Notes under the pieces: model-generated | Database searches by the model: none | Told to the model about the DNA's origin: nothing | What the model saw: only the letters and a program-made list of their open reading frames with translations | Position numbers and translations under genes: made by a program | In this document: one piece after another, positions 1 through 6,060 of the stretch | How the letters are laid out: every line of letters starts with the position of its first letter | Position numbering within the stretch: the first letter of the stretch is position 1 | Assembly: GCF_938045405.1 (NCBI RefSeq) | Contig: NZ_CALIMW010000197.1 | Location: 1 to 6,347 of the forward strand | Length of the DNA stretch: 6,347 nucleotides | Source of the DNA: an uncultured Campylobacter sp. | GTDB lineage: Bacteria; Campylobacterota; Campylobacteria; Campylobacterales; Campylobacteraceae | Reading direction: 5' to 3'

Positions 1-42
1 AATTTCACGGAATTTTAGTTTTTATAGAATTAAGCTCTAGTC

Positions 43-399
43 TTAAAAATTCTCTTCGGTATTTCGGTCGCTTACGTGATCCCACGGCAGCTTCATTCCG
101 CCCAGGATATGAAAGTGCAGGTGCATCACTTCCTGTCCGCCGTTTTCGCCGCAGTTGCAAACGAGGCGGTATCCGCTCTTATCAAGCCCCATTTTGCGAG
201 TTACTTCTTGGATAAAAGCGCTCATTTTGCTCATCACTTCAGGAGGCGTTACTTGGAAGTTTTCGTAGCATTTCTTAGGGATCGCCAGGATATGGATCGG
301 CGCTTTTGGGTTGATGTCGTGAAAGGCCAAAAATTCATCGTTCTCTAACACTTTGTTGCACGGGATTTCGCCGTTTACGATCTTTTCAAAGACGTTCAT
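43..399 (-). CDS. hinT: HIT (histidine triad) family nucleotide hydrolase, HinT-like
   Basis: A complete 118-residue protein of the HIT superfamily. Members of the HINT branch hydrolyse purine nucleoside phosphoramidates and aminoacyl-adenylates in the cytosol; the exact physiological substrate here is unknown. The signature HLHFHILGG is at residues 93-101, giving the triad His93, His95 and His97; by analogy with HINT1 the middle one (His95) should be the nucleophile. The N-terminal half has the typical FHDINPKAPIHIL block (residues 26-38) followed by IPKK. Length is normal for bacterial HINT proteins. The ATG start at 397-399 is preceded, on the minus strand, by AAGGAT (405-410) at good spacing, and a perfect TATAAT lies further upstream (435-440). 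The gene is divergent from pheS. It ends with TAA 42 bp from the window edge, so downstream genes cannot be seen. Family assignment is secure; the symbol hinT is by similarity only. Confidence 0.93.
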   Translation of the reverse strand: MNVFEKIVNGEIPCNKVLENDEFLAFHDINPKAPIHILAIPKKCYENFQVTPPEVMSKMSAFIQEVTRKMGLDKSGYRLVCNCGENGGQEVMHLHFHILGGMKLPWDHVSDRNTEENF

Positions 400-430
400 T
401 TTAGATCCTTTTATGAGGTTGAAATTTAGC

Positions 431-450
431 CGCGATTATAGCCAAAAAAT
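431..450 (-). promoter_or_regulatory. Predicted sigma70 promoter of hinT
   Basis: Read on the minus strand this is a T-rich stretch (ATTTTTTGG), then C, then a perfect TATAAT at 435-440, followed directly by CGCG. This fits the Campylobacter housekeeping promoter, which relies on a -10 box plus a T-rich/TG element just upstream and has a weak or absent -35. The implied start of transcription is near 428, leaving a leader of about 28 nt that contains the AAGGAT ribosome site at 405-410. The same core recurs before pheS and rpsA. Confidence 0.72.
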
Positions 451-480
451 CCAAACACGCAAATTTACCTAGCTTTTATC

Positions 481-502
481 AAATTTTAACTACAATCGCG
501 CC
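481..502 (+). promoter_or_regulatory. Predicted sigma70 promoter of the pheS-pheT-aroA-ispH operon
   Basis: The segment has AAATTTTAAC followed by TACAAT (491-496) and CGCGCC (497-502). It aligns without gaps to the hinT and rpsA promoter cores (TTTT, two purines, CTAnAAT, CGCG). The -10 is one base off consensus. Transcription would start around 503-505, giving a leader of only about 25 nt before the TTG start of pheS. That leaves no room for a phenylalanine-rich leader peptide or a T-box of the kind that controls pheST in some other bacteria. Confidence 0.65.
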
Positions 503-517
503 ATTAAATTTAACTAC

Positions 518-523
518 AAGGAT
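518..523 (+). promoter_or_regulatory. Ribosome binding site fixing the TTG start of pheS
   Basis: AAGGAT sits five bases before the TTG at 529. The last T of this site begins an in-frame TAG (523-525), so the pheS reading frame cannot extend further upstream. The next in-frame ATG is about 80 codons downstream and would remove the N-terminal coiled coil. The site therefore identifies TTG 529 as the initiation codon. Confidence 0.85.
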
Positions 524-528
524 AGAAT

Positions 529-1524
529 TTGCAAGAAATTAAAGCAAAAATCGACGCCGCATCGAGCTTAAGCGAGCTAGAAGCCGTGCGCTTGGAGCTT
601 TTTGGCAAAAAAGGCATCATAACGGCGCTTTTTTCCGAGCTCAAATCCGCAGCGCCCGAGCAGAAAAAAGAGCTTGCCGTAAGCGCGAATGAAAAGCGCG
701 ATTATTTTAGCGAGCTCATCGCCGCAAAAAAGGCGAGCCTGGAAGAGGCGGAGCAAAAAGAGGCGATGAAAAATGAAGCGAGCGACGTCACGCTTTTTAA
801 CGAAAACGTAAGCTGCGGCGCGCTGCACCCCGTGATGGAGACGATGGATAAGATCATTGACTACTTCATCGCGCAAAATTTCAGCGTCGAAAGCGGCCCG
901 CTCATCGAGGACGACTTTCATAATTTCGAGGCGCTAAATTTACCCAAATACCACCCTGCGCGCGATATGCAAGATACGTTTTATCTAAATGACGGGCGGC
1001 TACTACGCACGCACACCAGCGGCGTTCAGATCCGCACGATGGAGAAATTTAAAGCTCCACCGGTGCGTATGATCGCCCCGGGCGCGGTCTTTCGCCGCGA
1101 TATGGATCTAACCCACACGCCGATGTTTCATCAAGTAGAAGGCCTCGTAGTCGAGCAGGGAGACCGCGTGAGCTTTGCGAATTTAAAATACGTTTTGGAG
1201 GAATTTTTGCGCTATATGTTCGGTAGCGTACAGGTGCGCTTCCGTCCGAGCTTCTTTCCGTTCACGGAGCCGAGCACTGAGGTCGATATCAGCTGTATTT
1301 TCTGCCACGGGCATGGATGCCGCGTCTGTAAGCAGACGGGATGGCTCGAGGTACTAGGCAGCGGTGTGGTCGATCCTAATGTCTTTAAGGCGGTAGGCTG
1401 GAAAAACGTCAGCGGATACGCATTCGGGCTCGGCGTCGAGCGCTTCGCGATGCTGCTGCACGGCATACCCGATCTGCGCTCGCTATTTGAAGGCGATATT
1501 AGATTATTGGAGCAGTTTAAATGA
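529..1524 (+). CDS. pheS: Phenylalanyl-tRNA synthetase alpha subunit
   Basis: This is the catalytic alpha subunit of the cytosolic alpha2beta2 phenylalanyl-tRNA synthetase (class IIc), which activates phenylalanine and charges tRNA-Phe together with PheT encoded next door. At 331 residues it has the usual length. Residues 1-85 are Lys/Glu/Ala-rich and should form the tRNA-binding coiled coil. The class II core follows: HPVMETMDKIIDYF (100-113), motif 2 around FRRDMDLTHTPMFHQVEG (188-205), and motif 3 GLGVERFAMLLHGIPDLR (300-317) with the ATP-binding Arg305. Ala298 in YAFG matches the E. coli Ala294 position that lines the phenylalanine pocket. Residues 256-267 carry a Cys-x2-Cys-x4-Cys-x2-Cys knuckle, absent from E. 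coli PheS but present in many other bacteria. Translation starts at TTG; an in-frame stop six bases upstream excludes a longer form. The TGA stop overlaps the pheT ATG (ATGA), implying translational coupling, which suits subunits needed in equal amounts. Confidence 0.97.
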   Translation: MQEIKAKIDAASSLSELEAVRLELFGKKGIITALFSELKSAAPEQKKELAVSANEKRDYFSELIAAKKASLEEAEQKEAMKNEASDVTLFNENVSCGALHPVMETMDKIIDYFIAQNFSVESGPLIEDDFHNFEALNLPKYHPARDMQDTFYLNDGRLLRTHTSGVQIRTMEKFKAPPVRMIAPGAVFRRDMDLTHTPMFHQVEGLVVEQGDRVSFANLKYVLEEFLRYMFGSVQVRFRPSFFPFTEPSTEVDISCIFCHGHGCRVCKQTGWLEVLGSGVVDPNVFKAVGWKNVSGYAFGLGVERFAMLLHGIPDLRSLFEGDIRLLEQFK

Positions 1525-3851
1525 TAATAACGAGAAATTGGTTGCAGGAGTGGATCGACATAAGCGAAATTCCAAGCGAAAGGCTACTTTCTACGCTAAA
1601 TTCCATCGGTCTGGAGGTTGACGCTCACGATAAAATTTCACTTCCTAAAGGCGTCGTAGTAGGACTCGTAAAAAGCAAGCGTCGTCACGAAAATTCCGAT
1701 CATCTAAACGTTTGCGAGGTTGATGTCGGTAAGCAGAGCTTGCAGATCGTCTGCGGCGCAAAAAACGTCGAGGCAGGGCAATATGTCGCGGTTAGCCTAA
1801 TCGGTACCGTGCTGCCTAGCGGTCTTGAGATAAAGCCTGCCAAACTTCGCGGAGTGGAGAGCTTCGGTATGATCTGCTCTGCGACCGAGCTTGGACTTGC
1901 TAAGACGAATGAGGGCATTATGGTGCTTGATAGCAGCATCGGCGAGCTCGTGCTGGGCAAGGAGCTGCGCGAGTATGAAATTTTTAATGATGATCTTATC
2001 GAGATCGAGCTTACCGCTAATCGCGGCGACTGCCTTAGCATCTTAGGTATAGCGCGCGATCTAAGCGCGACACTTGATCTGCCGCTAAAGGAAAAGCACG
2101 AATTTGAAGATGCCGACGGAGCGCCTGGTATCGGTAGAATTTTAAGCGTGCGTGCAAGCGATGAGGTAAGCGCTAAATTTGCTTTTCGAGCTTATGAGAT
2201 CAAAGGCGAGCTGAAGTTAAATTTAAAGCAGACCTTGCGTCTTGCAAGCGTTGGTATTTTGCAAAGCTGCGCGGTGCAAAATTTCATCAACTACGCTACT
2301 CACTCTACCGGAGTATTGCTGCGCGCTTATGATTTTGAAAAGATCGCTTCCGCAGATGGCAAGGTAGCGCTTGACATAAAGCCTATGCCAAACGGTGAGT
2401 TCGGCGTTTATGCGGGCAAGAGATTGCTTAGCGTAGCAGGGATTTGCCAAGACGCGGAGCTAAAGGCGTGTTGCAGTAGCAAAGTGGTGCTATTAGAGGC
2501 AAACTACACCGCGCCACTGATCATCGCTAGAGCAGTAAACGAAAATAAAAGCCTAAAAGGCGATGAGCATGTGTATCGCTCAAGTAGAGGCAGCGAGCCA
2601 AAGCTTAGGCTGGGGCTAGATCTGCTATTTAGATTGCTACTTAAAAATAAAGCCGTGAGCCTATATGCGGGCACACAAAAGATTTCAAATGCTTTGGAGC
2701 CGCTTATCGTGGGCTTTAGCGAAAAAGAGATAAACTCAATGATCGGCGCGCAAATTCCGCGCGATAAAATCGTTAAAATTTTAAAAAGGCTGGGCTTTGA
2801 TGTGGGCGTCGAAGCCGATCTAATCACCGCCAAGGTACCGCCTTTCCGCCACGATATCGTAAATTCTCACGACGTGTGCGAGGAGATCGTGCGTATCGTA
2901 GGCATCGATAATATCGCCGCCGCGCCGCTAAGCTTCTACGAAAAAAACCGCCTAAACGATACCTACGTAAATTTACAAAACGGACGCAAGCTTCGCAACA
3001 AGGCGGCTGCGGTAGGATTTTTCGAGTGTGTGCACTATGTATTTGACGACGGGAAGGCGCTAGAAAGCTTAGGTTTTGCGCCGTGCAAGGTTAAAATTTT
3101 AAATCCGATAAACGGCGAGCTGGACGCGCTAAGACCGACGCTGATTAATCATCTGCTGGAATCTGCTGAGCGAAATTTAAAGAATTCTCGCAGAAGCGTC
3201 AAGCTTTTTGAGCTAGGAGAGGTCTTTGACGAAAGCGGCGCGCAGAGCCTAAGACTGGGCTTTATCGCTAGCGGATTAAAGGCGGAGCCCTCTATCGCTG
3301 CCGGCGCAAAACCCGCTGCGGTGGATTTTTTGTATTTTGCAAATTTAATCCAAAGCGTCATCGGTAAATTTAATGTCAGGTTGCCTGGCGAAAATTTGAA
3401 ATTTTTAAGCGAATTCGAGCAAGCTCAGATCGAGCAGGACGGCGAGATAGTGGGCTTTATCGGGCGCGTGGATTACGCCGTAGAAGCAGGGCGCGATCTG
3501 GATAAAAGCTATCTGTGCGAGATCGATTTTTCCAAGCTTAAATTTAAAAATATCGTAGCGGACGCTTATTCGAAGTTTCCTAGCGTATCGCGCGATCTAA
3601 GTATTTTGGTGCCGAGCGGAATGCGTTTCGAGCAGATCAAGCAGTGCATAGATGCCCTTAAAATTGAGGCGCTAAAGGAATTTATCCCGAGCGATCTTTA
3701 CGGCGACGAAAGCCTGGGCGATTCAAAGAGCCTGACGATCAGACTTGTATTTCAAGACCTTCAAAAAACGCTGTGCGACGAGGAAGTCGCGGGCTTTACC
3801 GATAAAATTTTAGCCGCGCTTAGCAGCGAACTGGGGCTTAGACTGCGATGA
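1521..3851 (+). CDS. pheT: Phenylalanyl-tRNA synthetase beta subunit
   Basis: The 776-residue beta subunit supports the catalytic alpha subunit, binds tRNA-Phe, and in most bacteria proofreads Tyr-tRNA-Phe. Domains in order: N-terminal B1; an OB-fold tRNA-binding (EMAP-like) domain at about 40-150, with VVGLVKSKRRHENSDHLNVC and AKLRGVESFGMICS; the conserved ELTANRGDCLSILGIARD block (163-180); the B3/B4 region at about 210-375; B5 at about 393-468 with VPPFRHDI and EEIVRIVG; a catalytic-like domain with LNPINGELDALRPTL (527-541); and a C-terminal ferredoxin-fold anticodon-binding domain (about 683-776) beginning YSKFPSVSRDLSILV. The B3/B4 part is strongly divergent: the usual GVMGG and TDAS motifs are missing, so editing may be lost. 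ATG 1521 overlaps the pheS stop by 4 nt and has GGAG at 1509-1512. The stop overlaps aroA by 4 nt. Identity is certain; editing capacity is doubtful. Confidence 0.97.
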   Translation: MIITRNWLQEWIDISEIPSERLLSTLNSIGLEVDAHDKISLPKGVVVGLVKSKRRHENSDHLNVCEVDVGKQSLQIVCGAKNVEAGQYVAVSLIGTVLPSGLEIKPAKLRGVESFGMICSATELGLAKTNEGIMVLDSSIGELVLGKELREYEIFNDDLIEIELTANRGDCLSILGIARDLSATLDLPLKEKHEFEDADGAPGIGRILSVRASDEVSAKFAFRAYEIKGELKLNLKQTLRLASVGILQSCAVQNFINYATHSTGVLLRAYDFEKIASADGKVALDIKPMPNGEFGVYAGKRLLSVAGICQDAELKACCSSKVVLLEANYTAPLIIARAVNENKSLKGDEHVYRSSRGSEPKLRLGLDLLFRLLLKNKAVSLYAGTQKISNALEPLIVGFSEKEINSMIGAQIPRDKIVKILKRLGFDVGVEADLITAKVPPFRHDIVNSHDVCEEIVRIVGIDNIAAAPLSFYEKNRLNDTYVNLQNGRKLRNKAAAVGFFECVHYVFDDGKALESLGFAPCKVKILNPINGELDALRPTLINHLLESAERNLKNSRRSVKLFELGEVFDESGAQSLRLGFIASGLKAEPSIAAGAKPAAVDFLYFANLIQSVIGKFNVRLPGENLKFLSEFEQAQIEQDGEIVGFIGRVDYAVEAGRDLDKSYLCEIDFSKLKFKNIVADAYSKFPSVSRDLSILVPSGMRFEQIKQCIDALKIEALKEFIPSDLYGDESLGDSKSLTIRLVFQDLQKTLCDEEVAGFTDKILAALSSELGLRLR
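3366..3416. repeat. Dense cluster of RAATTY palindromes within pheT
   Basis: Four RAATTY sites fall in 51 bp: AAATTT at 3366-3371, 3392-3397 and 3399-3404, and GAATTC at 3411-3416. It is the densest coding example of a hexamer that is over-represented across the window. It encodes part of the PheT region preceding the anticodon-binding domain, so it is not a non-coding element. Whether the sites have a DNA-level role is inference. Confidence 0.45.
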
Positions 3852-5122
3852 GAATTTTTGCGCAAGCGAGCCCTTTGCGGGCGGAGATTTCAAACATCGC
3901 CGCGGATAAATCAATCTCGCACCGTGCGGCGATCTTTTCGCTGCTAGCGGAGGGAACGAGTAAAATTTCAAACTATCTAGCCGCCGAGGATACGCTAAAT
4001 ACGCTAAAAATAATGGAGCTTTTGGGTGCTTGCGTGCAGCGCGACGCTAGCGAAATTTTAATCACTCCGCCGGAGGTTATCAAAGAGCCTAACGTCCCGC
4101 TTGATTGCGGCAACTCTGGCACTGCAATGCGGCTATTTATGGGCTTTTTGGCGGGACGCGAGGGCTTTTTCGTGCTATGCGGCGATCGGTATCTAAGCGA
4201 GCGCCCGATGAGGCGCGTTGCGGACCCGCTTTGCAAAGTAGGCGCTAAAATTTACGGACGAGCAGGCGGCGAAAAGGCGCCTATCGCGGTGCTGGGGCAA
4301 AAGCTTGGGTATTTTGAATACGCGAGTAAAATTGCGTCCGCGCAGGTTAAGACTGCTCTTATTTTAGCAGCCTTGCGCGGCAGCGGATGTAAATTTAGCG
4401 AGCCCGAGCTTAGCCGCGATCACAGCGAGCGGATGCTAAAAGCGATGGGCGCGCAAATTTCGCGAAACGGACTTGCGATCGAAGTCGCGTCGCTTAGCTC
4501 GCCGCTTAAACCGCTTGAAATTTTTATCCCAAACGATCCAAGCTCGGCGTTTTTCTTCGCAGTCGCCGCAGCGATAACCCCGGGCTCGCGCATAGTGCTA
4601 AAAAATATGCTGTTAAACAAAACCCGCATAGAGGCGTATGAAATTTTAAAACGTATGGGCGCCGAGGTTAAATTTAATAAAACGAGCGAAATTTACGAGC
4701 AGATCGGCGATATAGAGATCGTTTACGCGCCGCTTCACGCCGTGGAGGTTAGCGAAAATATCTCGTGGCTGATAGACGAAGCGCCTGCGCTTGCTATCGC
4801 CTTTGCTTGCGCGCAGGGAAGTAGCGTGCTTAAAAATGCCGCCGAGCTGCGCGTGAAGGAGTGCGACCGCATAAAGGTAACCTGCGAAGGGCTTCGCGCT
4901 TGCGGTATTAAGGCGCGCGAGCTACAGGACGGCTGGCAGATCGAAGGCGGCGAGGCAAACGCGGCTATCATCACGCCGTGCGGCGATCACCGCATCGCGA
5001 TGAGCTTTGCGATTTTGGGCTTAAGATCGGGGATGATCATCGAAGATAGCGATTGTATCGCGACGTCGTTTCCAAATTTTGCCGCGATTTTAAGACAGAT
5101 CGGAGCCGGCGTTGAAGATTGA
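3848..5122 (+). CDS. aroA: 3-phosphoshikimate 1-carboxyvinyltransferase (EPSP synthase)
   Basis: AroA transfers the enolpyruvyl group of PEP to shikimate-3-phosphate, the sixth step of the shikimate pathway, in the cytosol. The 424-residue protein is full length. Visible signatures: DKSISHR (20-26) with Lys21 and Arg26 for substrate binding; CGNSGTAMRLF (87-97) in the PEP loop; RYLSERPM (114-121); SAQVK (164-168); RDHSERM (190-196); NKTR (257-260); LIDEAPALA (308-316) with catalytic Asp310; RVKECDR (335-341) with Lys337 and Glu338; GDHRIAM (379-385) with Arg382; and a terminal SFPNF. The combination RxHxE, SAQxK and NxTR matches the signature of class II EPSP synthases rather than the E. coli type. 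The ATG lies in an ATGA overlap with the pheT stop and has only a weak, distant GGGG (3833-3836) upstream, so expression probably depends on translational coupling. Its product pathway leads to phenylalanine, the substrate of the enzyme encoded upstream. Confidence 0.96.
   Translation: MRIFAQASPLRAEISNIAADKSISHRAAIFSLLAEGTSKISNYLAAEDTLNTLKIMELLGACVQRDASEILITPPEVIKEPNVPLDCGNSGTAMRLFMGFLAGREGFFVLCGDRYLSERPMRRVADPLCKVGAKIYGRAGGEKAPIAVLGQKLGYFEYASKIASAQVKTALILAALRGSGCKFSEPELSRDHSERMLKAMGAQISRNGLAIEVASLSSPLKPLEIFIPNDPSSAFFFAVAAAITPGSRIVLKNMLLNKTRIEAYEILKRMGAEVKFNKTSEIYEQIGDIEIVYAPLHAVEVSENISWLIDEAPALAIAFACAQGSSVLKNAAELRVKECDRIKVTCEGLRACGIKARELQDGWQIEGGEANAAIITPCGDHRIAMSFAILGLRSGMIIEDSDCIATSFPNFAAILRQIGAGVED
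5102..5105 (+). promoter_or_regulatory. Ribosome binding site inside aroA for the TTG start of ispH
   Basis: GGAG lies six bases before TTG 5112, inside the last codons of aroA. The alternative ATG at 5124 has only a poor GAAG (5114-5117) upstream. Starting at TTG also yields the N-terminus MKIEMAKSYGFCFGVKRA, which matches the family pattern of about ten residues before the first iron-sulfur cysteine, so the site decides the start. Confidence 0.65.
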
Positions 5123-5948
5123 GATGGCCAAAAGCTACGGCTTTTGCTTCGGCGTCAAGCGCGCGATCAAGATCGCAGAAAGCGCCGGCGAGGCCGCTAC
5201 GATCGGCGAACTCATACATAACGCCGAAGAGATCAATAGGCTAAGGCAAAATTTCGGCGTCAAAACCCTGGGGGGCGTTAGCGAGATCAAGGACGAGCAA
5301 AAGCTCATCATCCGCACGCACGGCATCCAAAAGGACGATCTGCAAAACCTAAAAGCGCAAAACAAGCAGCTCATCGACGCTACCTGCCCCTTCGTGACCA
5401 AGCCGCAGCAGATCGTAGAAAAGATGAGCGCGGAGGGTTACGACATTGTGATCTTCGGCGATAAAAATCATCCCGAGGTAAAGGGCGTGAAATCCTACGC
5501 AAAATCGCGCGTATTCGTGATCATGGATACGAAGGAACTGCAAGACGTCAAGCTCGGCTCGCGCGTCGCGCTCGTTTCGCAGACTACGAAAAAGATAGAA
5601 AATTTTACTAAAATCGCGGATTTTTTGATGCAGCGCGCGAGGGAGCTGAGAATTTTTAATACGATTTGCAATGCGACATTGGAAAATCAAGAGGCGGTAA
5701 AAAGCCTGTCACAAAAAGCCGACGTGATGATAATCGTGGGCGGGAAAAATTCCTCCAACACCAAGCAGCTTTTTTTAATTTCGCAAAATTTTTGCAAAGA
5801 CAGCTACCTTATAGAAAACGAAAGCGAGCTTGAGCGCTCGTGGTTTGAAAACAAAAGCCTCTGCGGCATCTCCGCAGGAGCTAGCACGCCTGATTGGATC
5901 ATCAAAAAAGTGGTAGCTCGGATTGAAAATTTAACGCAGAATTTATAA
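5112..5948 (+). CDS. ispH: 4-hydroxy-3-methylbut-2-enyl diphosphate reductase
   Basis: IspH (LytB) is the iron-sulfur enzyme that reduces HMBPP to IPP and DMAPP, the last step of the MEP isoprenoid pathway, in the cytosol. The 278-residue protein shows the three cluster-binding cysteines Cys12 (GFCFGVKRAI), Cys92 (DATCPFV) and Cys186 (NTICNAT). It also shows the substrate-binding residues expected from the E. coli structure: His36 (LIHN), His70 (RTHG), His120 and Glu122 (NHPEVKG), the SQTT block (156-159), Ser214-Ser215-Asn216 in GGKNSSNT, and Ser258 in CGISAGASTPDW. All catalytic positions are present, so it should be active. Length is slightly under the E. coli enzyme (316 residues), as in other Campylobacter. 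The TTG start gives an 11-nt overlap with aroA; an ATG at 5124 would give a protein four residues shorter that still retains all motifs. It is the last gene of the operon; the next gene, rpsA, has its own promoter. Confidence 0.96.
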   Translation: MKIEMAKSYGFCFGVKRAIKIAESAGEAATIGELIHNAEEINRLRQNFGVKTLGGVSEIKDEQKLIIRTHGIQKDDLQNLKAQNKQLIDATCPFVTKPQQIVEKMSAEGYDIVIFGDKNHPEVKGVKSYAKSRVFVIMDTKELQDVKLGSRVALVSQTTKKIENFTKIADFLMQRARELRIFNTICNATLENQEAVKSLSQKADVMIIVGGKNSSNTKQLFLISQNFCKDSYLIENESELERSWFENKSLCGISAGASTPDWIIKKVVARIENLTQNL

Positions 5949-6049
5949 GCCCTCTTATCAAATTTACTCTTAGAAATTTATCAAATCGAAAGCAAATTTT
6001 GGCTAGAATCGCGCATTTTAGTTCTTTTCAAAAAAGCACAAATAAATTT
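5927..6049. repeat. Cluster of RAATTY palindromes from the ispH end through the rpsA leader
   Basis: Six RAATTY sites occur in 123 bp: AAATTT at 5927-5932, 5960-5965, 5974-5979, 5994-5999 and 6044-6049, and GAATTT at 5939-5944. The intergenic part also has a short direct repeat TTATCAAAT (5955-5963 and 5978-5986), which recurs once upstream of the pheS promoter (476-484). The clustering is partly explained by A+T-rich intergenic DNA. No hairpin with a T-run was found here. Confidence 0.4.
5994..6014 (+). promoter_or_regulatory. Predicted sigma70 promoter of rpsA
   Basis: AAATTTTGG (5994-6002) is followed by C, TAGAAT (6004-6009) and CGCGC (6010-6014). It lines up base for base with the hinT and pheS promoter cores, differing mainly at the third base of the -10. 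Transcription would begin near 6016, giving a leader of about 45 nt that ends in the strong AAAGGA ribosome site (6050-6055). The 112-bp gap after ispH, compared with overlapping genes before it, supports an independent transcription unit. Read-through from the upstream operon cannot be excluded, because I found no convincing terminator in the gap. Confidence 0.65.
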
Positions 6050-6060
6050 AAAGGAAGCAT

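Noticed and set aside
27..52. Short inverted repeat (TTAAG/CTTAA with GAA/TTC extension) at the hinT stop as a terminator
   Set aside because: The stem is short, A/T-only in most pairs and bulged, and no T-run follows on the minus strand.
76..348. Plus-strand open frame of 90 codons opposite hinT
   Set aside because: It is antisense to a clear HIT gene with the His triad, has no recognisable motif, and lacks a promoter of its own.
400..528. Leader peptide attenuator or T-box upstream of pheS
   Set aside because: The predicted leader is about 25 nt, with no Phe-codon run and no alternating hairpins.
1700..2041. Minus-strand open frames of 60-114 codons within pheS, pheT, aroA and ispH
   Set aside because: All lie opposite well-supported genes and their translations are low-complexity Ser/Ala-rich or lack family motifs, as expected for shadows.
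2941..2947. A7 tract in pheT (and a T7 tract near 5770 in ispH) as phase-variable repeats
   Set aside because: Both are short, lie in essential housekeeping genes, and Campylobacter phase variation normally uses long G/C tracts, none of which occur here.
5861..5877. CTGCGG-CATCT-CCGCAG hairpin near the ispH 3' end
   Set aside because: It falls in the codons for the conserved CGISAG motif and has no T-run, so coding constraint explains it.
5960..5979. AAATTT inverted repeat after ispH as a terminator
   Set aside because: The arms are the self-complementary common hexamer, there is no G/C pair in the stem and no T-run follows; too weak to call.
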